From positions 62,001 through 126,000 of the forward strand of contig NZ_FRCL01000002.1 in the NCBI RefSeq assembly GCF_900142885.1: DNA of 64,000 nucleotides. Direction: 5' to 3'. The translations under genes were made by a program, and so were the position numbers. This DNA comes from Flavobacterium xinjiangense (GTDB lineage: Bacteria; Bacteroidota; Bacteroidia; Flavobacteriales; Flavobacteriaceae). Below are positions 17,116-25,681 of the stretch, piece by piece. The notes beneath the pieces are model-generated. The model saw nothing but the letters and a program-made list of their open reading frames with translations. It ran no database searches and was not told the DNA's origin. Position 1 is the stretch's first letter; each line of letters starts with the position of its first letter.

Positions 17116-18045
17116 CTAAAGTTTGTTTAGGTAAGCTTTTGCAGTTGATGCATCTTTTTCCAGTTGCGCTTTTAAAAAGGATACTGATTCGAATTTTTGC
17201 TCAGAGCGAATTCTGTGTAAAATGGAGGTACTTATTTTTTGGTCGTATAAATCGGCGTCGAAATCAAAGTAATGGATTTCTATGGTCTGATTCTCACCGA
17301 CAACAGTGGGATTCAATCCAATATTCATCATGCCAAAAACAGTCTTTTGATTGATAATACTTTTTACAATGTAAACTCCGTTTTGTGGAATTAGTTTGTA
17401 GTTTTCTTCGATTTGTAAGTTAGCAGTAGGGAAGTTTATTGTTCTTCCCAATTGTTTTCCTTTGACTACAGTACCAGTTAGGAAATATTCGTACCCTAAA
17501 TATTTATTTGCCAAATCCATGTTACCTTCGAATAATGCCTTTCTAATTTTGGTTGAACTTACCGAAATATCATTTATTTCCTGAACGGATATTTGTTCTA
17601 CCTCAAAATCATATTCTTTTCCAAAAGCAATAAGATCATCAATGTTAGCCGTGCGATTTCTGCCAAATCGATGGTCGTGACCTATAATTATTTTTTGAAT
17701 ATGAAATCGGTCTACAAGGACGGTTTTCACAAACTCTTCAGCGGTTAATCTGGAAAAAGTCTCGTCAAAAGGATGAATAACCAGATTATCAATGCCATTT
17801 TTCTCTAGTAAAAGTATTTTTTCATCTATAGTATTCAGTAATTTTATATCAGAATGTTTCTGTAAAACCATTCTGGGATGAGGGAAAAAAGTAAGGACTA
17901 AACTTTCGTAGTCTTCGTTTTTTGTTTTTTGTATAACCCTTTCCAGAATTTTTTTGTGACCAATATGAACTCCGTCAAAGGTGCCTAAAGTAAGGATAGT
18001 CTTTTTTGCGGAACTGAAATCGTTTATAGAATGAAAAATCTTCAA
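17116..18045 (-). CDS. ribF: Bifunctional riboflavin kinase / FAD synthetase
   Basis: About 309 residues. It phosphorylates riboflavin to FMN and adenylates FMN to FAD. The N-terminal nucleotidyltransferase has TLGTFDGVHIGHKKIL, HPFDETFSRLTAEEFV and IIGHDHRFGRNR. The C-terminal flavokinase has GRTINFPTANLQ and the NQKTVFGMMNIGLNPTV segment, and ends in the usual LRxEQKFESVSFLKAQL-like region. No ATG starts the frame: TTG codons at 18045 and 18069 are the only candidates. I chose 18045 because the resulting MKIFHSINDF is how I remember flavobacterial homologs beginning. Flavin supply fits the flavoenzymes nearby (complex I NuoF) but no operon link exists. Confidence 0.93.
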   Translation of the reverse strand: MKIFHSINDFSSAKKTILTLGTFDGVHIGHKKILERVIQKTKNEDYESLVLTFFPHPRMVLQKHSDIKLLNTIDEKILLLEKNGIDNLVIHPFDETFSRLTAEEFVKTVLVDRFHIQKIIIGHDHRFGRNRTANIDDLIAFGKEYDFEVEQISVQEINDISVSSTKIRKALFEGNMDLANKYLGYEYFLTGTVVKGKQLGRTINFPTANLQIEENYKLIPQNGVYIVKSIINQKTVFGMMNIGLNPTVVGENQTIEIHYFDFDADLYDQKISTSILHRIRSEQKFESVSFLKAQLEKDASTAKAYLNKL

Positions 18046-18232
18046 AGCAAATGTTTTATAATGGTGCAAATTTATACTATCTAGATTAAATGTAACTGTT
18101 TGAGTAATTGATTTTCGACAGATTTTTGCAGATAGATTCCATTTTTCAAAGAAAATTAATAAATCAAGGCACGAAATTTATTATTTTGTTCAAAATAATG
18201 GACAATGAACTTCAACATTAACATAAATGATT

Positions 18233-18240
18233 TAATTTTG
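18233..18240 (+). promoter_or_regulatory. Putative -7 box of the metalloprotease gene
   Basis: TAATTTTG lies 20 bp before the ATG at 18261 and matches TAnnTTTG. No clear -33 TTG is present at standard distance. Confidence 0.4.
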
Positions 18241-18260
18241 AACATTAATTAATTCCACCC

Positions 18261-21014
18261 ATGAAAAAAATTATACTATTCTTTATACTTGTTGTTTGTA
18301 ATTCAACTATGAATGCGCAAAATAATTCTCCTTGGACGAGAGTTAATCTGGACAATAATACTGTTTCGGATAGAAAGAATATAGCGATGGATCCAGCGGA
18401 AGCTTTGTTTTTTAAATTTGATGACGTGGTTTTGAGGCAATCGTTGCTTTCCCTAGGAAATAAAACATCCAAATTAAATAGAGTTGAAATCTTAATTCCA
18501 AATAAAAATGGGAAATTAGAACAGTTTTCAGTTTGGGAATCTTCAAATTTCGAACCTCAATTGCAGGCTCAATATCCAGATATTAGATCTTATGCGGGGA
18601 TTGGAATTACGGATAAAAAGGCATCTATAAATTTTAGTATGTCACCAAAAGGAATTCAAACTATGATTTTAAGGGCCGATGAAGGTTCTGAGTTCATTGA
18701 GCCTTATGCTCAAGACAAGAATATTTACATCCTTTTTGATTCTAAAAATAGAGAAAAAGGGAATCTGCCTTTTAGTTGTAAAACGGAGGATTTGGCTTTA
18801 AATAAAAAATTATTGAATGCAACCGGTAAAATTGCAGCTAATAATAGAGTTTTTAAAACTTTGCGATTGGCCTTGTCTTGTACGGGCGAGTATGCTTTTT
18901 ATCACAGGACAATTAAAGGAAATTCGTTTGGTACAAAAGCGGATGCTTTGGCAGCTATGAATGCGACTATGGTTAGGGTAAATGGGATATTTAATAAAGA
19001 TTTAGCGGTGCAGTTGGTTATTATTGCAAATGATACGGATGTAATATATACGGATTCTGCCACTGATCCATATTCAGATGCGGCTACTGGATTAAAAACG
19101 ATTGCGGGTTGCACCAGTGCTAATGATGATTGTCCCGGGACTTGGAATAATGAACTACAAACTACCTTAACTAGTGTTATTGGAGGATCGAATTATGATA
19201 TTGGTCATTTATTTGGAGCGTCAGGAGGAGGAGGGAATGCAGGGTGTATAGGTTGCGTTTGTGATCCATTAAGAAATACTGATTCCACTCCAGTTTATAG
19301 TATTGGAAAAGGAAGCGCGTTTACATCACCTAGTGATGCAATACCAGAAGGAGATACGTTTGATATTGATTTTGTGGCACATGAAATGGGGCATCAATTA
19401 GGCGCTAACCACACCTTTTCATTTGACAGTGCTGAAAGAACTGGGGTAAATGTCGAGCCTGGAAGCGGTTCTACTGTTATGGGTTATGCAGGAATTACCG
19501 TTAGTTACGATGTTCAAGCTAATTCAGATGATTATTTTGCCTACGCAAGCATTAAACAAATACAAGGTAATCTTGCTTTAAAAACGTGTCCTGTTAGTAC
19601 TTTACTAAGTAACAGTCCGCCAATAATTAGCGCTGGTTTAGATTTTACAATACCTAATGGTACCGCTTTTATATTGACCGGGACTGGTTCTGATATCAAT
19701 GGTGATACTCTTTCCTATTGTTGGGAGCAAAATGATACTGCTATAGCGCAAGGCGGGGCGGATAGTTTTGCTGTTTCCACAAAAACAGAAGGGCCTCTTT
19801 TTAGATCAATTTATCCTAGTAGCTCAAAGGTTAGATACATGCCTGCATATAATTCAGTTTTATCTAATCGATTGACCTCAGCATGGGAATCTGTAGCTTC
19901 TGTTGCCAGAACACTACATTTTACTTTAACAGGCAGGGATAATGCTGCACAGGGTACAGCACAAACGAATACTGATGAGATGATAGTAAATGTAAGTGGA
20001 ACAGTTGGTCCATTTGCTGTAACATCACAAAACACAGACGATTTAAGTTGGGCTAAAGGATCTTCACAAACAATAACATGGAGTGTGAATGATTCTAATG
20101 GTTTAGCCGGATCAACAAATGTGAATATCAAACTATCTACTGATGGTGGTTTGACCTTTTCTACAATTTTAGTAAGTAATACGCCAAATGATGGTTCAGA
20201 AACCATTACTGTTCCCAATGTTGCAGCTACAAATTGTAGAATTTTAATAGAACCAACAGCAAATATATACTATGCTGTAAATAGTAAAGCTTTTGCAATA
20301 GGATATTCTGTCACTTCTTCTTGTACTACTTATGCTTTTGCAACTCCTTTTAATATACCAGACGCTTCGAGTATCTCTAAAACATTAAATGTTCCAGCTT
20401 CAACAGAAACAATAGTCGATGTGAATTTTGATGTTAGTTTTTCCCATAAATATTTATCAGATGTGCAATTAGAAGTGGTGAGTCCACAAGGTACTGTTGT
20501 AAAATTGTTCGACAGAAGTTGTGGTGCGTCTAATAGTAGTTTGGTGTTGAATTACGACGATGCAGGAGGTGCGCTTGCTTGTGGGACAACGACGGCTCAA
20601 ACAGTAGCTCCTTTTGATCCTTTATCTGTTTTTAATGGTCAAAGTAAACAAGGTTTATGGACATTTAGAGCTAGTGATGCTGATGTTAATGATACAGGGA
20701 AAGTAGATTCGGCCACTATTACGATTTGTACACAATCGTTTACACTTGCTGCACCTGAATTTGAAATTAATGATTTTGTTTTGTATCCAAATCCAAACAA
20801 AGGGAATTTTAACATCCAGTTTACAAGTAATTCATCTAATGGTGTAAAGGTATTAGTCCATGATTTGTTGGGAAGAAAACTATTTGAAAATCAATTTAAA
20901 AACAAGTCGAATTTCAATGAAAATATTCAACTGAAAAATGCCCAACCGGGGGTTTATTTATTGACGGTTATTGACGGAAATAGAAAAGATGTCAGAAAGA
21001 TTGTGATCGAATAA
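18261..21014 (+). CDS. Secreted reprolysin-like (M12B-type) zinc metalloprotease with P-domain and T9SS type A sorting signal
   Basis: 917 residues. Signal peptide MKKIILFFILVVCNSTMNAQ. A propeptide-like region is followed by the metzincin zinc site H374-E-x-x-H378-x-x-G381-x-x-H384 (HEMGHQLGANH) and a Met-turn candidate in STVMGYAGI. After an Ig/cadherin-like stretch comes a domain resembling a proprotein convertase P-domain at ~685-840 (SISKTLNVPAST, HKYLSDVQLEVVSPQGT, FNGQSKQGLWTFRASD). The C-terminus is a type A T9SS sorting domain (FVLYPNPNKGNF, VHDLLGRKLFENQ, QPGVYLLTVIDG, VRKIVIE). It should be exported by Sec and T9SS and digest extracellular protein. The gene is single, with a bidirectional terminator behind it. 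Confidence 0.92.
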   Translation: MKKIILFFILVVCNSTMNAQNNSPWTRVNLDNNTVSDRKNIAMDPAEALFFKFDDVVLRQSLLSLGNKTSKLNRVEILIPNKNGKLEQFSVWESSNFEPQLQAQYPDIRSYAGIGITDKKASINFSMSPKGIQTMILRADEGSEFIEPYAQDKNIYILFDSKNREKGNLPFSCKTEDLALNKKLLNATGKIAANNRVFKTLRLALSCTGEYAFYHRTIKGNSFGTKADALAAMNATMVRVNGIFNKDLAVQLVIIANDTDVIYTDSATDPYSDAATGLKTIAGCTSANDDCPGTWNNELQTTLTSVIGGSNYDIGHLFGASGGGGNAGCIGCVCDPLRNTDSTPVYSIGKGSAFTSPSDAIPEGDTFDIDFVAHEMGHQLGANHTFSFDSAERTGVNVEPGSGSTVMGYAGITVSYDVQANSDDYFAYASIKQIQGNLALKTCPVSTLLSNSPPIISAGLDFTIPNGTAFILTGTGSDINGDTLSYCWEQNDTAIAQGGADSFAVSTKTEGPLFRSIYPSSSKVRYMPAYNSVLSNRLTSAWESVASVARTLHFTLTGRDNAAQGTAQTNTDEMIVNVSGTVGPFAVTSQNTDDLSWAKGSSQTITWSVNDSNGLAGSTNVNIKLSTDGGLTFSTILVSNTPNDGSETITVPNVAATNCRILIEPTANIYYAVNSKAFAIGYSVTSSCTTYAFATPFNIPDASSISKTLNVPASTETIVDVNFDVSFSHKYLSDVQLEVVSPQGTVVKLFDRSCGASNSSLVLNYDDAGGALACGTTTAQTVAPFDPLSVFNGQSKQGLWTFRASDADVNDTGKVDSATITICTQSFTLAAPEFEINDFVLYPNPNKGNFNIQFTSNSSNGVKVLVHDLLGRKLFENQFKNKSNFNENIQLKNAQPGVYLLTVIDGNRKDVRKIVIE

Positions 21015-21031
21015 TCAAAATATAATTTACT

Positions 21032-21068
21032 AAAAAAGGGAAACGTTAGCAAAACGTTTCCCTTTTTT
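21032..21068. terminator. Bidirectional intrinsic terminator between the metalloprotease and pth
   Basis: A perfect 16-bp stem, arms 21032-21047 and 21053-21068, starts with A6 and ends with T6 around a 5-nt loop. It serves both convergent genes; it overlaps the pth stop codon by two bases. Confidence 0.92.
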
Positions 21069-21741
21069 ATTTTCCGTTGAATGCGGTCATGGTATTTTCC
21101 AGTCCGGCAGTTCCAAATGATTTTATGATTTCGGAAGCTACTTCCAGTCGCTCCGGAAGTGCCGTTTTTTCAGCATCATCCCAGTCTCCCAGGACATAAT
21201 CAACTTGTTTTCCTTTTTTGAATTCGTCGCTGATGCCAAAACGGAATCTTGCGTAGTTCTGCGTATTAAGTACAAGATTGATATTTTTTAATCCGTTATG
21301 TCCGCCATCGCTTCCTTTTTGTCGGATGCGAATGGTTCCGAATGAAAGGTTTAAATCATCGGTAATTACCAGAATATTTTCCAAAGGAATTTTCTCCTTA
21401 TCCATCCAATATTGCACTGCTTTCCCGCTCAAATTCATATAGGTATTGGGTTTCAAAAGTAGAAAGGTTCTTCCTTTGAATTTATATCCGGCCAATGCGC
21501 CAAGTTTTACGGTTTCGAAAGAGATTCCTTCTTTTCTGGCTAGGAAATCCACGATTTTAAATCCGATGTTGTGACGAGTGTTTACATATTCGGCGCCAAT
21601 GTTGCCTAGTCCTACTATTAAAAATTTATTACTCACGCTTTCTATATTGTTTTTTTGGTGTTCGTGAACCTCTGGTTTCGTACAATCTGTATTGTTCTCT
21701 TTTTTTGTTGACGAGAATATAGTTGAAATCCATTTTATCAT
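21067..21741 (-). CDS. pth: Peptidyl-tRNA hydrolase
   Basis: 224 residues. It releases stalled peptides from tRNA so the tRNA can be reused. Conserved marks: FLIVGLGNIGAEYVNTRHNIGF (with the catalytic His in TRHNIGF), LLKPNTYMNLSGKAV, VITDDLNLSFGTIRIRQKGSDGGHNGLKNI, and FRFGIS. Compared with the usual ~190 residues there is a ~38-residue N-terminal extension (MIKWISTIFSSTKKEN...). A -7-like box (TACTTTTG, minus strand, 21753-21746) sits so close that the ATG at 21741 would be almost at the transcript start; a GTG at 21636 (VSNKFLIVGLGN) is the alternative start. I recall similar extensions in relatives and keep the ATG. Confidence 0.93.
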   Translation of the reverse strand: MIKWISTIFSSTKKENNTDCTKPEVHEHQKNNIESVSNKFLIVGLGNIGAEYVNTRHNIGFKIVDFLARKEGISFETVKLGALAGYKFKGRTFLLLKPNTYMNLSGKAVQYWMDKEKIPLENILVITDDLNLSFGTIRIRQKGSDGGHNGLKNINLVLNTQNYARFRFGISDEFKKGKQVDYVLGDWDDAEKTALPERLEVASEIIKSFGTAGLENTMTAFNGK

Positions 21742-21820
21742 GCTGCAAAAGTAAACTTAATTAGAATATTGGACTATTAGATTTTTTAAAAATCGTTATT
21801 GAGAGCAAAATAGTTCTGAA

Positions 21821-21913
21821 TAGCCCTGATGGAAGTGGCATCCCACGCTTTTTGGCGTGGATACAACGGACAGCAGGAGTAGAGTTGTTGTGAAAATGGG
21901 TAGTTGTGCTCCT
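21821..21913 (+). repeat. Copy A of an ~80-bp structured intergenic repeat
   Basis: It begins TAGCCCTGAT and ends with ACGGACAGCAGGA and, after a ~25-bp insertion, GCTCCTAA. The core hairpin ATCCCACGC (21840-21848) / GCGTGGAT (21855-21862) has one bulged C. Outer CCTG (21825-21828) can pair with CAGG (21874-21877). Related copies are at 36123-36201 and, inverted, at 57854-57934. This copy lies in the gap between rplY and pth. Confidence 0.7.
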
Positions 21914-21971
21914 AATAATTTAAAATAGAATAATGAGATTGCTTGTTTCTCGATATAACAAAATATAAAGC

Positions 21972-22004
21972 AAAAAAAAAGCACCAGTTTTACAACTGAT
22001 GCTT
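21972..22004 (-). terminator. Intrinsic terminator of the prs-rplY operon
   Basis: On the minus strand AAGCATCAGTT pairs with AACTGGTGCTT (one G-U pair) around a short loop, followed by about nine U (21980-21972). It lies ~20 bp past the rplY stop. Confidence 0.88.
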
Positions 22005-22025
22005 TCTTGAATGATTGAAAAAATA

Positions 22026-22637
22026 TTATTTTTTCTTTCCTTTTGCAGGAGCTTTCGCTGCTTTTGCTGCTTCTTGAGCTGCTTTCATAGCTGCACGAGA
22101 GATTCTTACTTGAGCAACAACAGTGTTGTCTGGGTGGATCAATTTGTAGTTTTCGTTAACTAACTTAGTAACGTACAATTTGTTCCCCATTTCAAGTGGA
22201 GTAATATCAGCTTCAATAAAATCTGGAAGATTTTTTGGTAAAGCTTTTACTTTAAGTTTACGAGTGTTCAAACGTAAAACACCACCAGCAAGAACTCCTT
22301 TAGATGTTCCAACTACTTTTACAGGAACTTCCATAGTGATTTCTTTGTCATCAAATAATTGAAAGAAGTCAATGTGTAAAATCTTGTCAGATACCGGGTG
22401 AACCTGAATATCTTGTAAAATAGCGTTAAATGATTTTCCTTTTCCAAGATCGATCTCAACTGTGTGAGCGTTTGGAGTGTAAACCAAGTTTTTGAAAGCC
22501 ATAACTTCTGCTGAGAAATGAACTGCCTGATTTCCTCCGTATAATACGCAAGGAACCAATCCAGCATTACGTAGGGCTTTAGTCGCAACTTTACCCACGC
22601 TTTCTCTTTCTGATCCTTTAATTGTAATCGATTTCAT
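22026..22637 (-). CDS. rplY: 50S ribosomal protein L25 / CTC family
   Basis: 203 residues, the long CTC form of L25 with two domains: the 5S-rRNA-binding L25 domain (~1-90; [60 protein letters not shown]) and the TL5-type C-terminal beta domain ([41 protein letters not shown]). It ends in an Ala/Lys-rich tail ([14 protein letters not shown]), likely contacting RNA. It is 43 bp downstream of prs on the same strand, a common pairing in bacteria, and shares a terminator with it. Confidence 0.96.
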   Translation of the reverse strand: MKSITIKGSERESVGKVATKALRNAGLVPCVLYGGNQAVHFSAEVMAFKNLVYTPNAHTVEIDLGKGKSFNAILQDIQVHPVSDKILHIDFFQLFDDKEITMEVPVKVVGTSKGVLAGGVLRLNTRKLKVKALPKNLPDFIEADITPLEMGNKLYVTKLVNENYKLIHPDNTVVAQVRISRAAMKAAQEAAKAAKAPAKGKKK

Positions 22638-22680
22638 TGTAAAAAAAATATAGTTATTAAATAATATTACTTGTTTGGGG

Positions 22681-23622
22681 TTACATTATGAACTTTCCAC
22701 TAATGGAATTGTTATGATGTACCATGTGCATAACTTCAGCAAAAAGTGGCGCACAACTCAACACTCTTATTTTGTTTGATTCTTTCTTTAATGGAATAGA
22801 ATCGGTAACGATTAATTCTAATAATTTAGAATTCTCTATTTTTTCGTAAGCACTACCAGATAAAATGGCATGAGTACAAATCGCTCTTACGCTCAATGCT
22901 CCTTTTTCCATCATTAAATCAGCTGCTTTCGCCAAAGTGCCTCCGGTATCAATCATGTCATCTACTAAGATTACATTTTTACCTTTTACTTCACCAATCA
23001 ATTCCATGGTGTCGATAATGTTGGCTTCTTTTCTTTGTTTGTAACATATAACTACGTCAGATTCTAAAAATTTAGAATAGGCGTAAGCTCTTTTAGAACC
23101 ACCCATGTCAGGAGAAGCAATTGTTAAATTGTCTAATCCTAAACTCTTCACATATGGCAAAAATATTGTCGATGCAAAAAGGTGATCAACTGGTTTTTCA
23201 AAGAATCCTTGAATTTGATCTGCGTGCAAATCCATAGTCATTACTCTTGTTGCACCAGCACTTTCTAATAATTTAGCCACTAATTTAGCTCCTATCGGAA
23301 CTCTTGGCTTATCTTTTCTGTCTTGTCTTGCCCATCCAAAATAAGGAATTACTGCGGTGATGTGTCTTGCCGAAGCGCGCTTTGCGGCATCAATCATCAG
23401 TAATAATTCCATTAGATTATCTGCCGTTGGAAAAGTCGAACAAACGATAAAAACACGTAATCCTCTGATAGATTCTTCATAAGAAGGTTGAAATTCACCG
23501 TCGCTGTATTTTGACATGGTGATTTTCCCTAATGGGATTCCGTATTGCTCTGCTATTTTCTCAGCAAGATATACACTTTGTGAACAAGCAAAAATTTTAG
23601 CTTCTGGTTCTAGGTGTGACAT
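22681..23622 (-). CDS. prs: Ribose-phosphate pyrophosphokinase
   Basis: 313 residues, normal length. It makes PRPP from ribose 5-phosphate and ATP for nucleotide, His and Trp synthesis. Class I signatures are present: [32 protein letters not shown], the ATP flexible-loop area [41 protein letters not shown] and the PRPP loop [18 protein letters not shown]. It forms an operon with rplY. Its start is divergent from tRNA-Leu with ~290 bp between. Confidence 0.97.
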   Translation of the reverse strand: MSHLEPEAKIFACSQSVYLAEKIAEQYGIPLGKITMSKYSDGEFQPSYEESIRGLRVFIVCSTFPTADNLMELLLMIDAAKRASARHITAVIPYFGWARQDRKDKPRVPIGAKLVAKLLESAGATRVMTMDLHADQIQGFFEKPVDHLFASTIFLPYVKSLGLDNLTIASPDMGGSKRAYAYSKFLESDVVICYKQRKEANIIDTMELIGEVKGKNVILVDDMIDTGGTLAKAADLMMEKGALSVRAICTHAILSGSAYEKIENSKLLELIVTDSIPLKKESNKIRVLSCAPLFAEVMHMVHHNNSISGKFIM

Positions 23623-23742
23623 TTAATTTGTTGTTTTTATTCCGATGCGCTCCATACAGTTTGGCTTTGTCTTTTATTTAAAGCCTTATGTTTGTATTTG
23701 CCTCGGGTGTAGTTAGTTGTGTGTTGTGTTTTTAACGAGGTG

Positions 23743-23750
23743 CAAATTTA
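23743..23750 (-). promoter_or_regulatory. Putative -7 box of prs-rplY
   Basis: Plus-strand CAAATTTA reads TAAATTTG on the minus strand. The leader would be ~110 nt. No -33 TTG is seen at the usual distance, so confidence is low. Confidence 0.35.
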
Positions 23751-23794
23751 TAAAATTTATTCAACTCTGAAAGGAAAAAATTAAGTATTTTTAG

Positions 23795-23824
23795 TTGAAC
23801 ATTTAATATTATTTTTTACATTTG
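23795..23824 (+). promoter_or_regulatory. Promoter of tRNA-Leu
   Basis: TTG at 23795-23797 and TACATTTG at 23817-23824 are separated by 19 bp, the canonical Bacteroidota arrangement, upstream of the tRNA with no gene between. Confidence 0.7.
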
Positions 23825-23913
23825 CACCGTGTTAAAGGAATTGATGGTTGATTTAAACACAATCACATCTTTTATTGCGTTGAGATAACTTTCGTTATTT
23901 CATGTCTAGCTAA

Positions 23914-23993
23914 GCCCGGATGGCGGAATTGGTAGACGCGCTGGTCTCAAACACCTGTGGGAAACCGTGCCGGTTCGACTCCGGCTCCGGGTA
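23914..23993 (+). tRNA. tRNA-Leu (anticodon CAA)
   Basis: The acceptor stem GCCCGGA (23914-23920) pairs with TCCGGGT (23986-23992), discriminator A at 23993. The D-arm has GGTAGACGC as in tRNA-Leu, the anticodon loop reads CTCAAAC with anticodon CAA, an enlarged variable region follows, and the T-arm is GCCGG-TTCGACT-CCGGC. CCA is not encoded. The anticodon stem has one U-U mismatch by my pairing. Confidence 0.96.
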
Positions 23994-23997
23994 CATT

Positions 23998-24041
23998 AAA
24001 GTCCGTAATTTCTTGATTTATCAAGTGTTACGGGCTTTTTT
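23998..24041 (+). terminator. Terminator after tRNA-Leu
   Basis: AAAGTCCGTAA (23998-24008) pairs with TTACGGGCTTT (24028-24038, one wobble), with an inner CTTGAT/ATCAAG stem, then a T-run. Confidence 0.85.
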
Positions 24042-24149
24042 CGTTAGTGATTGCCCGACTTTTTTAAACAAGTATAAAAATTGTTTCTTTTCACCTATAT
24101 ATGATTAAGTTACAATTTCTCTACGATGGAAAATTATCTAGATATTAAT

Positions 24150-24761
24150 TTAGGTTCTAGCATTAGTTACAATACTTTTAATAATTTCATCAAGTTGCCG
24201 AGAGCTTTCTAATATCATGTCACAAATGTTACTTGTATTACTATCTAATAATGTTTTGTCTAAAATACTGGTGAGGCCAATTATATTGCTTAATGGGGCG
24301 CGAACAAGATGTGATTGTTGAAAAATTATGTTTTTCAGGGTATTACTATTTTGTTCAATCTTTTCATTTGCCTTTTGCAATTGTAATTCTTCCCCAACAT
24401 ACTTTGTTATATTATATCCTAAACAGAATATTCCAGCAGGATTTTTTTTATCATCAAGCATTGCTTTATACTCCCATTGAGTATAAACATAGCCACCCTC
24501 TCCATCGTGTTTTCTGATTGTCGCCGGAAATAATTTAGTCGGATTCTCAAAACATTTAGTAGAAACTTCGATACAAGTATTCCTATCATCAGGGTGCATT
24601 GTGATATAATAAGGCTTTCCAACTAAGGTGGTATCTACATGTGAAAATTGTTTAGCATAATGTTCATTTATAAATGAATATTTACCATCCATATCAGTGC
24701 TTATAATATAAAATAAAGAGGAATTATTAAATAATGTTTTAGTTTCTTCAAAATTTTGCAT
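24150..24761 (-). CDS. PAS-domain protein with HisKA-like segment but no ATPase domain
   Basis: 203 residues, soluble. Residues ~10-130 form a PAS sensor domain with PAC-like end (FYIISTDMDGKYSFINEHYAKQF ... GIFCLGYNITKY). A helical stretch follows, then a dimerisation/phosphoacceptor-like segment (QQSHLVRAPLSNIIGLTSIL) with the His expected in an H-box, and the protein stops ~50 residues later. The HATPase_c domain of a sensor kinase is missing, and nothing resembling it lies downstream. I recall similar short proteins in flavobacteria, so this is probably natural and not a broken gene. It may bind or heterodimerise with full kinases; that is inference. Confidence 0.8.
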   Translation of the reverse strand: MQNFEETKTLFNNSSLFYIISTDMDGKYSFINEHYAKQFSHVDTTLVGKPYYITMHPDDRNTCIEVSTKCFENPTKLFPATIRKHDGEGGYVYTQWEYKAMLDDKKNPAGIFCLGYNITKYVGEELQLQKANEKIEQNSNTLKNIIFQQSHLVRAPLSNIIGLTSILDKTLLDSNTSNICDMILESSRQLDEIIKSIVTNART

Positions 24762-25138
24762 TTTACTTAGATTAAGATTAGCTAAATTTAATTTAAAATT
24801 CTTACAATTTAAGTATCTGTAATGATTTTTTTAATTTGCTGTATTGTAAATTATTAAAGCGCAATAGAGGCTGTTTTTAATTATTCATTTAGAGGTTTTT
24901 CGTAAAGCTATGTTTACTGCTTTAAATCACAAAGAATTCCTGATAATCAAATCACAATTGTTCTCGATTTTTTTTTTTTTTGACTTCTACAATTCAAGAA
25001 GTCACTTCGTAATAAAACCACTAAGAAATTAAGTTTTTTACGTCTTAATATCTTAATGGTTCCAATTTTTTTCGAATAGTATTTATAGGTACTATTTATG
25101 TAAGGCTGTATTTTCTGCATGCGTGTAGTTGACTTCTT
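24762..25138. other. 377-bp gap without a visible gene
   Basis: AT-rich sequence between two minus-strand genes, with an 11-T run near 24970. I see no credible ORF, RNA, hairpin terminator or repeat. Confidence 0.5.
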
Positions 25139-25504
25139 TTAGTCTCTATTAACTATTGCTTCTCGTTTCCAATTTTTAACGGAAGCTATTCTGTTATTAG
25201 AATAATCAACTTCATTTAAATTTGTAAACGCATTGTCATTGTTTTGAGACCAAAAAAACCATTTTCCGGTTTTAACTCCTTTTTTATATTCGCCAGAAGA
25301 AGTTTTGTTTCCTTTCTCGTCATAAGAAACCCAAGTTCCTTCTAATTTTCCGTTTTGAAAAAAACCTTCTTGTTGTACTTGACCGTTTTCAAAAAAGTAA
25401 GTTGCTTTAAGTTTTTTTCCAAAAGGTTCCAATACAGGTTTTACTTCTTGTGCAAAAATGATCCCGGAGAACAATACTGCTGCTAAAATTATGTAATTTT
25501 TCAT
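25139..25504 (-). CDS. Secreted YwqK-like (MORN-variant repeat) protein
   Basis: 121 residues with a signal peptide (MKNYIILAAVLFSGIIFAQ). Two to three MORN-like repeats follow: YFFENGQVQQEGFFQNGKLEGTW, SYDEKGNKTSSGEYKKGVKTGKWFFW. This repeat type is usually annotated as a YwqK family antitoxin, but in flavobacteria such exported short proteins are common and no toxin partner is adjacent, so an antitoxin role is doubtful. Possible cell-envelope protein. A minus-strand -7-like box (TAATTTTG) lies ~36 bp upstream at 25547-25540. Confidence 0.8.
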   Translation of the reverse strand: MKNYIILAAVLFSGIIFAQEVKPVLEPFGKKLKATYFFENGQVQQEGFFQNGKLEGTWVSYDEKGNKTSSGEYKKGVKTGKWFFWSQNNDNAFTNLNEVDYSNNRIASVKNWKREAIVNRD

Positions 25505-25631
25505 ATCGTTAGTTTTTAATGTGTTATAAATTTGTTATTCAAAATTAAATAATATTTTACATTTAAAACACATTTACATAACAATTTAGTAACATTAGAC
25601 AAAAGCTTAACATTGGAAAATTAAAAAACAT

Positions 25632-25658
25632 AAAAAAAGCCAGTGTTTACGCACTGAC
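25632..25658 (-). terminator. Terminator of the TlpA-like gene
   Basis: On the minus strand GTCAGTG (25658-25652) pairs with CACTGGC (25645-25639, one wobble) around a 6-nt loop, followed by seven U (25638-25632). Confidence 0.85.
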
Positions 25659-25681
25659 TTTGCTGGTTTAAAATTTCTTGA

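Noticed and set aside
21796-21984. 62-codon minus-strand ORF between rplY and pth
   Set aside because: It covers repeat copy A and a terminator; not a protein.
23920-24108. 62-residue plus-strand ORF starting MAELVDALVSNTCG
   Set aside because: It is the translation of tRNA-Leu and its terminator, a well-known artefact.
25139-25504. YwqK-like protein as the antitoxin of a toxin-antitoxin pair
   Set aside because: It has a signal peptide and no adjacent toxin-sized gene.
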